Origin: Agapanthus africanus
Lineage: Eukaryota > Streptophyta > Magnoliopsida > Asparagales > Amaryllidaceae
Direction: 5' to 3'
Length of the DNA stretch: 64,000 nucleotides
Assembly: GCA_030015575.1 (NCBI GenBank)
Contig: JASDDO010000026.1
Span: 69,775,433-69,839,432, forward strand
The notes under the pieces are model-generated. The model did no database searches. It worked only from the letters and a program-made list of their open reading frames with translations, and was not told where the DNA came from. The position numbers were made by a program, and so were the translations under genes. Shown one piece after another: positions 22,094 through 34,523 of the stretch; the stretch's first letter is position 1; each line of letters opens with the position of its first letter.

Positions 22094-25000
22094 ATGTCTC
22101 TCGATACTTCGTTTTCGTTTGTCCGTTTAGAAGGCGGATTCCCTACAGCGCCAGTGGATAAGGAAGTCTTCGCATTGATAAAGGATCATGACCCAGAGCA
22201 CAAGAATCTTCATCTATGGGGTAGATGGTACGATCAAATTTTCAAAGGCCGACGGAGCTTTTCTTGTGCGACACCTTTGGAGCCTATCTCGGCGATCCCT
22301 TATGCAGATGCACCCCCGATAAACTATACTGTGGAGGAGGTGAATTGGACTTCAGAAGGTCTCCTTCGGCCTTCTATGGATGCAATACCCATGCAGCCGC
22401 CGGTAGATTTGGACACTCTAGGGCTGCGCATATGCCAGGGCGAATCGCGCCCTTGGGGGACAGCGATACAACATAGGACTAACTCCTCGTCGCCCAGCCG
22501 GATATCTACAGTGAGCTTGATACATCTTATCGGCGAATAAATCATAACTGCTAAGGCTCGGATTGTACCCTGCGATCTATGCTTATTTGTTCCAGTATTC
22601 CGCGCGTCCTACATGGTCGATCAAGGCATTTCTAGAGCAATGGAACATTCCAACCCACACTTTCCTCTTATTGGATCGAGAAGTCTCCATTTCGTTGGAG
22701 GAATTTGCCGAGGTCTCTGGTTTACCCGTAAGGGGAGAATATTACGAGGAGCTGCTTCCTCCGTGAGTATATTTTTGCCACCAAATCAATAGTAATGGGT
22801 CTTACCCTGGAAAACGCTATTCAACACCAATTTCCGAGTTTGATAAAGGTGTTGAATATCTATGAGAACCTTTTTCTTGAATCCGAAGGTCGTGGGGTCA
22901 ATTTTACGGATTTTATTGCTCGTTTTCTCCGTACGGAAGTACTAACGAAGGAAGCCGCGAAGTTAGCCAAACTTGACGATCTTTTTGGCTTAGATTTGGG
23001 CAACCTGCCGACGGCAGAGGCGGATCAGAAGGATTTCTTTCTCCCCGGCACCCCGGTCGTCCTTCTTACAGAGCTGGCAGCTCCTGGGATCGACGAAGAA
23101 ACGTTCTTTTTGGGGTTTCTCAGGTTATGGCTGAGCTGGTTTGCGCTTCCGATGCACCCTAGTCGTATTAGGCCGTCCGTCTTCTACCCAGTGCATCGAA
23201 TGGTTGCTGGGATATAAGTGGTCGTCGGGATCACTGGGTTAGCCCATCTGTATCACAGCCTCAGCTTGGCAGCGGATACTACCGAGCCAGGGGTGCAGCC
23301 TGCCAACTTCTCAATGCATTATTTCACCTCGTGGCTCGAGTTGCACGTGCTTGGCATCTTCGGTATCCACAGAAGGCCTTCCTTTTATGACAAATGTAAG
23401 TTCCCTCGGATCATGCGGCTAGTCGATGCATCCATCGTAAATCCGACACCGCGGGAAGCTAGGGGTTTGCTCCTTCGTCCACGCACGGTTGAAGATGGTA
23501 TGTCTTTCACCGATAAAATTTTGACCATCGGCCAGGAATCCGCAAAAATGGTGCTGCCATTGCAGGACATTTTTAAAGACGGAGCCTCTGTCTTGAAAGC
23601 TCGGGAGATTCTCCATCTATATTCCATCAGGCCGGGCTTTCTCGTATTTAGGCAGAATGATGCGTTGTTGTTCATGAGATACAACCCGCACCATTTCGTC
23701 CAACAGTTAAGCTACAATTAGGGCGTCCCACTTGAGGCTTTCTTGGCAGAACCAGCTGCTACCGAAGAGGGTATCCGGAGCGCGCTGTATCATTTTATGC
23801 GCCTAAACACAGGGTCCAGCTTCTTCATTAGTGAACCGAGCTGCGTTCCGAAGGCCCTAAACGTGTATGTGGCGTAGTATCAACATTCGATGGGCGCCGT
23901 CATTAGGGAAGAAAAGCAATTGCTGCTTGATCGCAAGGGCATCGTCCCGGCTGGTAACCCCGCTGTTCCCTTAAAGCGACGGACCATTGCCTGTCCTCCC
24001 TTGAGGGAGGCTGCAGCGGCTGTGGCACCATGCGATATGCCTGAGCTACCGATACCCCGTGTTCCCATTGAAGTGGTTGTTGTGGCGTCTCCTGAGTCCG
24101 GCTTGGGTGCGGAGATCTGGACGCGCCGTCCGATGTTTCCCGCTAAAAGTAAGCTCATGTTACCGGCGACCAGTAGTAGCTCGCAGAAGAAGAAGAAGAA
24201 GATGTCGATTCTTTCTTCAGACGTTGTACTCGGCCAGGAGCCCCATGCTCCTTATACCGAAGGCTTAAGCGAATACGGGACCAACGAGGGTCTATTCATG
24301 GAGCCAGATGATACCGATTTGGAGGCTGCCATCATAGCTTCTGAGTGACTGGCTAGCCACAAGGCAGGACTGATCACCCTAGCTGAGTCAGGTAATCTTC
24401 AGCTGTATCTTTTATTTTTGCATCACATTTTTATTATCGTGTTTTGACTGAAATTTTTTCTTCAACAGACATTTCCACTGAAGAGGCTCTCGCGGCTTCC
24501 TTCAAGACTTTTGAGAAGGAAGAGAGGCTTCGCGCTTCGCTGGGCGTTGGTATATTTTGGTTCATTACGCCTTCATTCCCATTTCTTATGGGTAATCTGA
24601 CCCCTTTTTCATCTTATCGCAGGGACTACTTCGACCCAAGTTATCTCAAGTGCCATGCCAACTTCGTAGGGTGGTGTGGAGATGCTTCCAAGGCCGGCTA
24701 CCGAAGTCCCAGCTTTCCCAGTATTGCCAAAAGAGGCTTTATTTAAGCAATAGATAACGGACGCCATAATGGCTCCAGAGGTAGCTCCTGGAGTGGATGA
24801 TGATGTCTCTTTGACGGAGGTTCTAAGAAGATCAGCTTTCACGGCCCAGGCGGCAAGGAAGCGCATGAGGCGTGCAGCAAGAGAATGTAACGCCGCTTTG
24901 GCCATAGGTGCAGGCTCAAGCGCTGCTTCCCCTGTCCCTGCTTCTTCAGAGGGTGCCCCGGCCGCTCTGTCTACCGCTCATAGACAGGCGGTACGCGCGG

Positions 25001-25929
25001 CTCGAGAAGCAGTTGAAAGGCCATCCCAAGGTAACGTAACACTGAGTCCTTTTGTCAAAGTTTTAATCTTTAGATTCTCATATACCCTATCATGCAGGGC
25101 TAAGTCCGGGTGAGGTGGTGGCAGGCGAGATGACGACAACTACTGAGCCCGAAACGGCTACTCTTTCTCAGGAGTTCGGGACCGCTACAATTTCTGCTCT
25201 TTCCACCTGTGGTTCCCTGCCATCACCTGGTATTTTAAGTGTCACGAAGGCCCTCTTGGAATCAGGGGATGAAGCCACGGGCGGCAAAACCATCATCTCG
25301 AATGAGATCGAGGAAGTCGTGATGCTTTGCGATGCTCCCGTCACAGTTCTGGCTGATGACCTGTCTGGTAGGTCTCGGGTCGCTGCATTCTTTTCGTTTT
25401 GTAATCTTTTCTAATGACATTTTGTTCCTTTCGAATGTAGGCGTGGCGATCGCTGAGGTTGCGACATCTGAAGAAGAACCACCAGTTGCCGCTCTGACAG
25501 TCGTTGCCCCTTTGCCTCCTCTTATATCTTCCCAACTGCTGGAAGGTATAGGTTTTCGATTAATTTAAATCGGGGACAACATCTTTCGTGTACTGACCAA
25601 GTATCATCATAATCTCGCAGGAGTCCTCTTTGATCACCTGTATTAGGTGCTGAACCCGCACTTCTCCTTCTAGTCGGAGATTAGTCCACCCGTTGGTGTC
25701 GGTGAGTATCTTTTCTAACCGATGTATTTTCTTTTCTTTAACGGGCATGTTTCCCCCAATCAGAGCAAAGCTCTGTTTGAATTTCAAAAAATTCAAAAAA
25801 TTGAAGCAACGCTTCAAATTCCTTGCGCTGCGCGCAACGCGCCACGTGTCAAAAGCTGATACGTCAGCGCAGCACCCAAGGCAGCGCACCCAATCAGAGC
25901 AAGGCTCAATTTAAAACAAAATTAAAGGA

Positions 25930-26110
25930 AGCAACGCTTTAATTGCACCGCGCTCTGCGCTGCGCGACACGTGTCGGCGCAGTTGCGCTGCGCTACACGT
26001 GTCGGCGCAGTTGCGCTGTGCGCTGCGCGACACGTGTCAGCGCAGTTGCGGTAGCGCAGTTACGCTGCGCCTTACGCTGCGCGACACGTGTCAAGCGCTG
26101 GTGCGTTTGC
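25930..26110 (+). repeat. CACGTGTC / GCGCAG repeat cluster in U3 of SL1
   Basis: The phrase GCGACACGTGTCGGCGCAG or a close variant recurs about four times, mixing the CACGTG palindrome with GCGC repeats. Comparable clusters are at 26640-26840 in SL1 and 20870-21130 in G3. Confidence 0.7.
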
Positions 26111-26274
26111 GCCAAACAGAATTAAAATTCCAGTAAGATCTTTCTGTTCTTGTTAAAACAAGAAGATTGTCTTCTGTAAAACAAAAGCCCTTGGATCAAA
26201 GATCCAACGGTGGGGAAAAATCCCCAAATCACTCAGAGAATGATCTCTTTAACAAATTTAACAAATTAATGGGC

Positions 26275-26285
26275 ACTATATAAGG
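26275..26285 (+). promoter_or_regulatory. TATA box of SL1
   Basis: CTATATAAGG about 527 bp into the LTR, at the same offset as in G1. Confidence 0.6.
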
Positions 26286-27324
26286 GCCCCTAGACCCCAA
26301 TTCCAAAACACAACACAGAGAATACAGAGACAGAAATTCAGAAAATAGAGAGAAAACTCCTCTAAAGAATTTTGAAAAGAAATTCAGAAAGAAGAAAGAA
26401 GGTAAAACCCTTTAAAAAGAAGAACTTCTTCTAAAAATATCATTGATCTAAGAACAAGATCAAAGGTCTCCAATAAAAAAATAATAATAAATAATAACAA
26501 AGGCATTGCCTTTTTTTTATGAACCATTGGTTCTGGAATCTTAAAGATTCTTTTCTTGAATCCAAAATTGGATTAAGATATAAAAACAGTGCCTTGCACT
26601 TGTAAATCTGCACTGTTGCGCTCCTGGGTTGGCGCAAGCCATCAGAGAGCGCCACGTGCCAGCACCAGAATAACTTGCGCTATGCGCTTTTAAAGTAGAG
26701 CATTGCTCTCTGAAATTGGTGCAACTCACCAGAGCGCGCCACGTGTCAGCAGCGCAACAGCGCAGAGCACTGGCGCAGCGCACTGCGCTTGCGCTCACCA
26801 GAGCGTGACACGTGTCACCTCTACATGTGCTTGCGCTCAATAATTGGCGCAAAGCGCCTAACAGGCCATATGGCCACTGTCAGTTTGATTAATGCACTGC
26901 ATTATTTACAGAAGGGCCAAACCCAATTAAAAAGGGCCTAACAGGCCTAATAAAATGCCATGCATTATTTTAATTAAAGGCAGAGCCCAAACAAAAACAG
27001 ATACTGTGCATCATTTAAAAGGGACATAGCCCAAATCAAAAAGGCCTAGCAGGCCAAAAGAAAATGCAGTGCATTATTAAATAGGGGCAAAGCCCTAGCA
27101 CAGGCCTAATAGGCCAAAGATAAAAACGTTGAATATTCTCAACTGGACTTAGCCCAATCATGGCCGTAAGTCCTCAAATTAAATTGACTGAGCAAGACTC
27201 CTCTCTTAAAGCAATTTACATCCGGTTCAAGGGTACATCTCCGAACTCCTCTGACACCTATCGTTGTAATCCTTCAATGACGTCAGAGAGGTGACGGGTC
27301 CTGACAACCACACATCCATACGGA

Positions 27325-27630
27325 CTGTGGGGTCCTTACACCCATGGACTTATGCGTCCTTAAACTAATGGACTAATGCGTCCTTAAACACACCCATACT
27401 GTGGGGTCCTTAAACCCATGGACTTATGCGTCCTTAAACTAATGGACTAATGCGTCCTTAAACACATTTATATGGACTATGGGGTCCTTAAACCTGTGGA
27501 CTAATGCGTCCTTAAACTAACATCCGTCCCTAAAACGGGAATGATGGACCTCTATGTCCCTAAACTGGAAATGGATCACCATGTCCCTAAACTGGCAATA
27601 GACCGCAATGTCCTTAAACTACCTATGAAC
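27325..27630 (+). repeat. Minisatellite of SL1
   Basis: Repeats of GGACTGTGGGGTCCTTA and GGACTAATGCGTCCTTAAAC. Each keeps the GGAC/GTCC dyad although the loop bases differ from G1 and G2. The conserved block GGTTCAAGGGTACATCTC lies just upstream (27225) and again after the nested LTR (29900), so part of U5 is duplicated in SL1. Confidence 0.75.
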
Positions 27631-27634
27631 CACT

Positions 27635-29738
27635 TGTTAGGTCCACGTTACCTCTCCCGGTACTTTCGGGGTTGCGGAAACGGTAAATCAAAATTTTTCT
27701 AAACTTTGTAACATGGACCGTAAAAGCCGGATCTTTGCTAAACTAAACTAGCATACTTGCAAAGAAGAGTTAACTACTATGCAAAATGGTTATACCTCAA
27801 CTTGAACTCCTTCTCTTCTTGTTGTTGTTCTTCTTTCTTGTTCTTTGTAGTAGCTTGAATGGCTTCCCCTCCTCGCCTCCTCTTTGCCGAAGATAGATCC
27901 ACCTGAGGGCTTCATCCTTTGGGCTCTTCCTCGATCTTTGAGTGAACTAGGATTTCCGGCTTGCTAAACCTTGAACCCTAGAGAGAGTAGAGAGTGTCTA
28001 GGGGTTGTTTTCTTTTCAAGGTGAAGGATTCTCAACACATGAGAAGGAATCACCTTGAGCTTGAGGAAGAAGAAGATGAAGTGAGGAGAGAGAAACTAAA
28101 TGATAGAATGAGCTATCTTTTTCTTTCTTGCAACCATAATGCCAAAAGAAAAAGAATTATCTAAATAATAATAATTCAAAATAAGAATAGTTGATGGTAA
28201 TTTGGAATGACCACTATCATGCTTCTTTAAATGAAGTGTAAGCATGAATCAAGGAGGATCTTTCAAAGCATGATGGTGGTCAACATTCAACCATGGTCAA
28301 CAAGTCAACCATGGTCAACAAGTCAAAAAAATCAACCATAACTAAATTCTCATTTAATTACTATTATTAATAGATAATCCATAAATCCATTAGGGTTTGG
28401 AAAATGATAACTGTCAACTGTGCATACGCACCCGTTCCGAAACCCTAATGAAAAACCTCATTCTCCGCCTCAAGCAACTGTGCATACACACCTGCATTCT
28501 CGTTCCGAGGAACAAGAATACCAAGATATAAAAGCAACCCCAAAACTTATACCAGTATCCGGCTCAAACCAGAGCCTGCTGGCAATATCCGTCCGGACTC
28601 CAAACGTGCACAAGTGCGCGGATGAGAACGAACCCTGTCGCAAAACCATGCGACCTCTACTCTGTTTTGCCCAGAGGCGAATGCCCTCTGTGTGGGACTC
28701 TAAAGACTCGACACTACGCTGGCAGTGGGTTTAACCACAGATCGCAAGCGGCACTAGCTGTGCGTAACGGTCCCCAGGTAGATGCCGACAAGAAGGCTGA
28801 CGAGGTGAACCCCATCTGAACTCCTACTGAGTCTGAATGTGACATTCTCCGTACAGTCCGGTCTGTTCGTCTGATACATCGCATGTCGGGCCTAGGGGGC
28901 GGTAAAACGTCAGTCCCCCAATAGCGGTACAAGTCGTGTCGGAGTGAAGCCCAAAACACCCTGAGATAACACTGGAAACCCACCAGTATATCTCGCTTGC
29001 CCTGGCCAGGGACTACTCGTGTAATGGCTCTCCTAGACACAGCGCGATGTCAACCCCCAATACCGGGAGAGACGAATCCTGTCTAACCGTCACTGCCTCC
29101 AAGTGCTTCGGGACCGCTCCCAACTACTACCTGTTTGCACGACTCAGTAGAGCCGTGGTAGGGTAGTAATCAAAGAACAGTGGGAACACACTCGAGGCGA
29201 AGTGACAGTGTCAAGTCAGCGGACTAAGCTGTACTCATGTCACCTGGGAACTGATAACTGACGATAGGTATAATACCAACCTGTCAGTTCCCGACGAGTC
29301 CTGTCCAGTGTACTCGTAACCTAACGAGCACCCGCATACTATCTCAAGTACGACGTACCGACGGCTGTGGGACAGACCGTCTCCCGTGCTGGGATGAGAA
29401 GCGCATACGCTAGTCTACTCCGGAGCATCGATGCCCTATCTCGATACTCCCACGACCAGGGACGTGTATAAGGATGTGCTTGTAGATTACCCAGCCCCCA
29501 CGAGTGTGATCGCCATCACAACGCCGGTAATCAAGCAAAGATCCTAAGGGCTCTACTAATGCGTATAGGTGATATAATAAATAAACACACATGTACACAT
29601 TAAAGCAGAGACAAACCAAGTAGCATACTACTATATTGAGCAAGATTGTCTGTACAACTGTGAATATCCCAAGCTTCCATCAAGTAATATACATACTAGT
29701 ATGATACAGTAATGGCCTCTAGGGCATATACACTAACA
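27635..29738 (-). mobile_element. Solo copia-type LTR nested in SL1
   Basis: 2,104 bp. On the minus strand it starts TGTTAGTGTATATGCCCTAG, clearly related to the copia1 and copia2 LTR starts, and ends GTGGACCTAACA. Perfect 5-bp duplication CCACT (27630-27634 and 29739-29743). No internal region remains. It is more diverged from copia1 and copia2 than they are from each other. ORFs inside it are incidental. Confidence 0.9.
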
Positions 29739-31542
29739 CCACTACGTCCTTAAACTGGAACAATAGAGCCTCCAAATGCTCTTTTGTCGGATCTAAACGA
29801 TCCCGTTTAAGTTGATCTTAGCCTCAAACATGGCTAATGTATCCTTAAACTTTTAAACGGACTTTAGTTCCAAATTGGACTATAAGACCCCCAATCAACT
29901 TTGGTTCAAGGGTACATCTCCGAACTCCTCTGACACTTGTCGTTGTAATCCTTCAACGTCGTCAGAGAGGTGACGGGTCCCGACGGCCATATATTGTTAA
30001 ATGGACCACTACGTCCCTAAACTGGAACAATGGAGCCCCTAAATGCTCTTTCCGTTAAGTTGATCTTAATCTCAAATCAGACTAACGTATCCTTAACGAA
30101 CGTTTAAGTTGATCTTAGCCTCAATATGGCTAACGTATCCTTAAACTAAAACACCAAACCCAAATCTAAGTAAATACGGATTTGGACTAATCCACGTCCT
30201 ACGGGCGACGGCATAACTTAGTCTCCGTATACAATCCACGGGCATCCACAAACAAGACAAACACACACGACACGAAGTGAAATTCTGGAGAAGGAGAAAG
30301 TTGTTACCGCGATGCGGTAGAGTAATTAACTGCAGGGGCTGCGCCTGCAGGGAAAAGTGTCCCCATAATCAAAAACCCCTCAAGCGAGGGGGAATCTGAC
30401 GAAGTCTGCTACATTAGCCGCATCCGTCTAAACCTCCGATACACGGTGCCATAAATCAACTTGGCATCTTCAGAGAGGTAGACGGATAAAACCAAACAGC
30501 ATCTGCCCCGAATATCAGGGAAGACGTCTTCACGTTTCGCCGTCTTTCGGAAGGGAACAGGGCAGCTATGTTATTGCTAACTCTCCTTTGCATTACTTGT
30601 AGCCTTACAAATTGAAGGAGGGGACAAGGGTATCGTCGCGCCACCGGTACTCCCAGCTCTGCCTCATGTTGCAGCCGGTATAGTAAACTCTATCGTTCAT
30701 GATCTTCTTTATTTCTTGATCCGTCATTTGACTATGATTCGTTTTGCAGTGGTCGCCCCGAATCCAGCTCTATTCGAGTCTCGAATCATAACACCAGCAG
30801 GGCCCTTTTCCAAACGTCCATCTTCAAAAGGCGCTATGACCAGTCTGCGTAAGCTGAGCGATTACATCGAGGAGCTTGACGCGGAGGCCATAATATTCGC
30901 TGTAGATTTTGCTGCCGAGGTTAATCCAATGCTGGCGATGCTTGTGAACTTCCATAACGAAGGCGTCGTTGAGTCTTGGGTTAACCACTGTAGGAAGATT
31001 GAGGCTTTCCTACATGAGCTTGAGCTTAGGCGTCCTGCTCCTGAGATTCAGGCTTTGAACTCCCAGCGGGCTGCTTAGGTTGAGCATAGCGTGTTCTTCC
31101 TCTGCCATTTTGAACAAGAAGCGACCTCGAGGCGGAAGGAACGCGAGGAGGCTTCGGATGAATCTACCCGGCTGCGCGCCTAAGTTGAAACGAATGCCGC
31201 GCAACTGAGAACCGTCTTTGATAATTTGCAGCGATGCATTTCGGACGGGCTGGCATTGAAGCGGAAGCTCGACTCTATTGAGCGGGTTACGCAGAGTCGT
31301 GAAGCTGCCCAACGGGAAATCGATGAGAAGGTTTTATCGTGCTTGTAGCAAAGGGCTCGAATTGATGCAGAGCTAGTCGCGGCGGCTGATCACGAGAAGG
31401 CACTGAAAGGAGTGTGAGAGCAACTTGCTAACTTATTGAAATCTCTTCCTTCTCAGCAGCTGTTTTTTTTGTAATCTTTGAATAACATGTATCCATTTTT
31501 TATTCTTTCATACGATTCAACTTGTACTCCATTGAATTCATG

Positions 31543-31548
31543 AATAAA
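31543..31548 (+). terminator. Polyadenylation signal of the G3 PMD gene
   Basis: AATAAA 69 bases after the predicted stop, in the context TTCATGAATAAAAGATAC, which is conserved downstream of the G1 copy. Confidence 0.6.
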
Positions 31549-31724
31549 AGATACACATTTTTTTGTTCTATTGCTGCTTTCTTCTCTTCGTTATGTCATC
31601 GCCATGTGACTTTAGCAAGTGGCCTGTAGATAGTGGAAAACATTTCATCTTAGTCTCCTTGTAGGGCAGCGATGGCTTACGAAACAGGTCCAGGTCTGCT
31701 GCCTAAGACTTTTCAATTTTATGA

Positions 31725-32180
31725 GCCGGAGGTTCTCATAAAGAATTTTCTCCCTACAGGTCAAGAGGATCCCGTAGGTGTATTTTCTCCTTAGAAATCG
31801 TGAGGATTCCTAAGTGCGTTTTCTCTTGAGAGTCGTAAGGATCTAACAAGAGAATTTTCTCCTTACAAGTCGAAAGGACTCGTAAGTGATTATTTCCTTT
31901 CTTGTCGGAGAGTGTGTCCTGTAGAAAATCTACCTGGACCTTTCTGCGAGGCAATGATGGCTTGGGAGACAGGGTTAGGATCTGTCACCTAAGAATTTTC
32001 AACTGAGCTGTAAGGGTCTCATAAAGAATTTTCTCCCTACAGGTCGAGAGGATCCCGTAGATGTATTTTCTCCTTAGGAATCGTGAGGATTCCTAAATGC
32101 GTTTTCTCTTGAGAGTCGTAAGGATCTCACAAGAAAATTTTCTCTTTACAAGTCGAGAGGACTTGTAAGTGGTTGATGAG
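31725..32180 (-). repeat. Two hairpin modules of the G3 3' UTR
   Basis: Two copies with a period of about 287 bp (31725-31890 and 32005-32180). Each has serial stem-loops such as CCTACGGG/CCTGTAGG and CTTAGGAAT/ATTCCTAAG on the element's sense (minus) strand. Two more copies lie at about 33710-33885 and 34055-34215. Confidence 0.75.
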
Positions 32181-32204
32181 TTGACTTGCTCCTGAATCAA
32201 AGAA

Positions 32205-32690
32205 TTACTTTGACGGGGAAGTCGAGGGTTGACTTTATCCGTATTTCACGGAGTCAGGGGTTGACCTTATCCACATTTCACGGGGTCAGGGGGTTGACCC
32301 TATCCGCATTTCACGGGGTCAAGGGGTTGACCCTATCCGCATTGCACGGGGTCAGTGGGTTGACTTTATCCGCATTTCACGGAGTCAGGGGTTGACTTTA
32401 GCCGCATTTCACGGAGTCAGTGGGTTGACTTTATCCGCATTTCACGGGATCAGAGGGTTGACCTTATCCGCATTTCATAGGGTCAGGGGGTTGACCTTAT
32501 CCACATTTCACGGGGTCAGGGGGTTGACTTTATACGCATTTCATGGAGTCAGGGGTTGACTTTATCTGTGTTTCACGGAGTCGGGGGTTGACCTTATCCG
32601 CATTTCACGGGGTCAATGGTTGACTTTATTCTCATTACACGGAGTCAGGAGTTGACTTTATCCGCATTTCACAGAGTTAGGAGTTGCTCT
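32205..32690 (-). repeat. Tandem repeat of about 34 bp, G3 3' UTR
   Basis: About fourteen units of the type TTATCCGCATTTCACGGGG plus TCAGGGGTTGAC (plus-strand reading). A related, longer unit of about 62 bp with GGACCAGGATTTGCTCTGG continues to about 32950. Inverse counterparts occur in G2 at 62640-62880. Confidence 0.85.
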
Positions 32691-34523
32691 GGACGTTTTC
32701 CACGGGGTCAGGATTTACTTTAGCCATGTTCTACAGGACCAGGATTTGCTCTGGATGTTTCCCACGGGGTCAGGATTGACATTAGCCATGTTCTTTAGGA
32801 CCAGAATTTGCTCTGGGTGTTTCCCACGGGATCAAGATTGACATTAGCCATGTTCTATCGGACCAGGATTTGCTCTGAGCGTTTCCCACGGGGTCAGGAT
32901 TGACATTAGCCGTGTTCTATGGGACCAGAAGGTTCTCTCTCGGTTGTCTGTGAACCATCGAGGTTTGGAACAAGGACTTTTGCCATGGCTCCAAGGTTGA
33001 TTGTCGCGTCTGAGTCCTGCTGGAATGAGGAGGAACGCTATTGGTGATCTCTAGACTGTCCATGAACCGTAGAGTCTTGGAACTAGGGACTTTGCCATGG
33101 CTCCGAGATTGATTGTCGCGTCTGAATCCTGCTGGAATGAGGAGGAACGCTGTTGGTGATCTCTAGGCTATCTGTGAACCGTAGAGATTTGGCTTTTTTT
33201 TCTGATGGAGCCTGGTGGGAAGGTATGGTTCTCTCTTTGTTTGTGCCCCTGGATTGTATACAGGGATCGATATGATCTCACCTGTAGGGCAAAAAGTTTC
33301 ATTTTATATATTTTTCTTTCCGCGATGCTCTATCATTTCAGCTTTAATATCACGAAAGTCGCAATTGCTCAATCATTTCGGCTATTTTTCGCGGTGCCCA
33401 ATCATTTCGGCTATTTGTTTTATTTACTCGCTGCTTTTTATTGCGAGTTGCCCAACCATTTCGGCTATTTTGTTTGCATATATTTTACTTGCTGATTTTG
33501 TTGCAAGTTGCCCCATCATTTCGGCTATTTCATATGCATTTGTGGATTGCTGACTTTTCGTTGCGAGTTTGGGATTTGATACCAATTTAGGCATCAGCAT
33601 CGCTACAACTAGGATATTGCCAGGAGCGAATCATCATTTGCCTTTGTCTATGTCGAACAAAGGTGGCTTAGTAAACAGGGTTAGGATCTTGTCGACTAAG
33701 GTTTTTGACTTCATGAGCCGTAAGGATCTCATAAAGGTATTTCTCCCTACGAGTCGTGAGGATCTCGTAGGTGAGTTTTCTCCTTAGGAATCGTGAGGAT
33801 TCCTAAGTATGTGTTCTCTTATAAGTCGTAAGGATCTTACAAGAGTATTTTCTCCTTATAAGTCGAGAGGACTTACAAGTGTCGTTCGGCATATGAGCAT
33901 ATCCCCAGTCTCTGGTGAGATTTTTTAGGGAAATGTTTATTTATGCCCGTGGATTGTATACAAGGATCAACATTGAACCGCTTGTAGAGCAGTATTGGAG
34001 GTTGTGATGGCTTAAGAACATGTTCAGATCCTTGTAGCTTAAGGCTTTTGAACCCTGTGAGCCGTGAGGGTATCAAAGGGGAATTCTCCTTATGAGTCGT
34101 GAGGATCTCGTAAGTGTAATTTCTCCTTAGGAATCGTGGGGATCCCTAAGTGTGTTGCTCCCTTGTGAGTCGTAAGGATCTCACGCAGGTATTGTCTCCT
34201 CACAAGGTCGAGAGGACCATGGAAGTGTCTTTTAATGAGATTGCGCCCTTTCGGGTTTTCACAAACTCGCTGATAGCCCTGCTGTTTTTACTCACGGAGC
34301 TCTTTCGGGTTTTCATCCGTGCCCATTTCTCTTATGGGCGTACCCTTTTTTTTGTCAGCCTTGGGATGCTGCGGTCCGTAGTAGTTTATAGACGTCTCGG
34401 TTAATAGCCAGTTTTAGGACATAGTGGTCCATCATTAGTTTAAGGACGTTTCGGTCCATTTGCCGGCTACTATTTATAGAGTTTGGGCTTAAGAAGATAG
34501 CGAACGGACATAGGCGTCGTCAT

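Larger units (their letters stand above)
25748..30559 (+). mobile_element. SL1: solo LTR of the G1/G3 gypsy family
   Basis: It starts TGTTTCCCCC and ends GGGAACA. Perfect 5-bp duplication GGGCA at 25743-25747 and 30560-30564. With the nested copia LTR and its target copy removed it is about 2,703 bp. It has a GCGC/CACGTG-rich U3, a TATA box, a hairpin-rich U5, a minisatellite and the family's terminal block (30205-30559). There is no internal region, so it arose by LTR-LTR recombination. It lies within intron 6 of the G3 PMD gene. Confidence 0.9.
22094..31474 (+). pseudogene. Antisense plant mobile domain (PMD) gene of G3, eight coding exons, decayed
   Basis: Predicted exons: 22094-24391, 24469-24549, 24623-25030, 25098-25367, 25441-25545, 25621-25701, 30603-30677 and 30750-31474. 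Every junction is GT/AG and phase 1, and frames join correctly across all seven introns. The PMD spans about 22150-23800, with LWGRWYDQI, PTWSIKAFLEQWNIPTHTF, ISLEEFAEVSGLPVRG and LHLYSIRPGFLVFRQ. A low-complexity middle and a coiled-coil C terminus (VESWVNHCRKIEAFLHELEL) match the G1 protein. Breaks: stop and frame change near 22540, a 2-base loss near 22761, and stops at 23215, 23719, 23876, 24345, several in exons 3 and 6, and 31076, 31182, 31347 and 31418. SL1 sits in intron 6. The role of the protein in the element is not known. Confidence 0.82.
31475..34523 (-). other. G3 3' UTR, repeat-rich
   Basis: No gene was found. Read on the minus strand it matches the G2 3' UTR in content: a GGACCG-type block after pol, hairpin modules, a block with repeated AATCATTTCGGCTATTT phrases (33340-33560, plus-strand reading), a 110-bp direct repeat (about 32980-33190), and tandem GGGGTCA repeats. 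The plus-strand ORF at 33205-33495 also occurs in G2 (49426-49815, minus strand), but with frameshifts between the copies. Confidence 0.72.

Noticed and set aside
22763..22795. Additional intron in the PMD domain of G3 at CCGTGAGTATATTTTTG
   Set aside because: Comparison with G1, which is continuous here, shows that a 2-base deletion explains the frame change; no acceptor follows at a suitable distance.
28420..29040. ORFs of about 100 codons on both strands
   Set aside because: They lie inside the solo copia LTR, show no domain, and match LTR sequence of copia1 and copia2 on alignment by eye.
32205..32950. Regularly spaced repeats resembling a CRISPR array
   Set aside because: Units are imperfect tandem copies without unique spacers, and the context is a plant retrotransposon 3' UTR.
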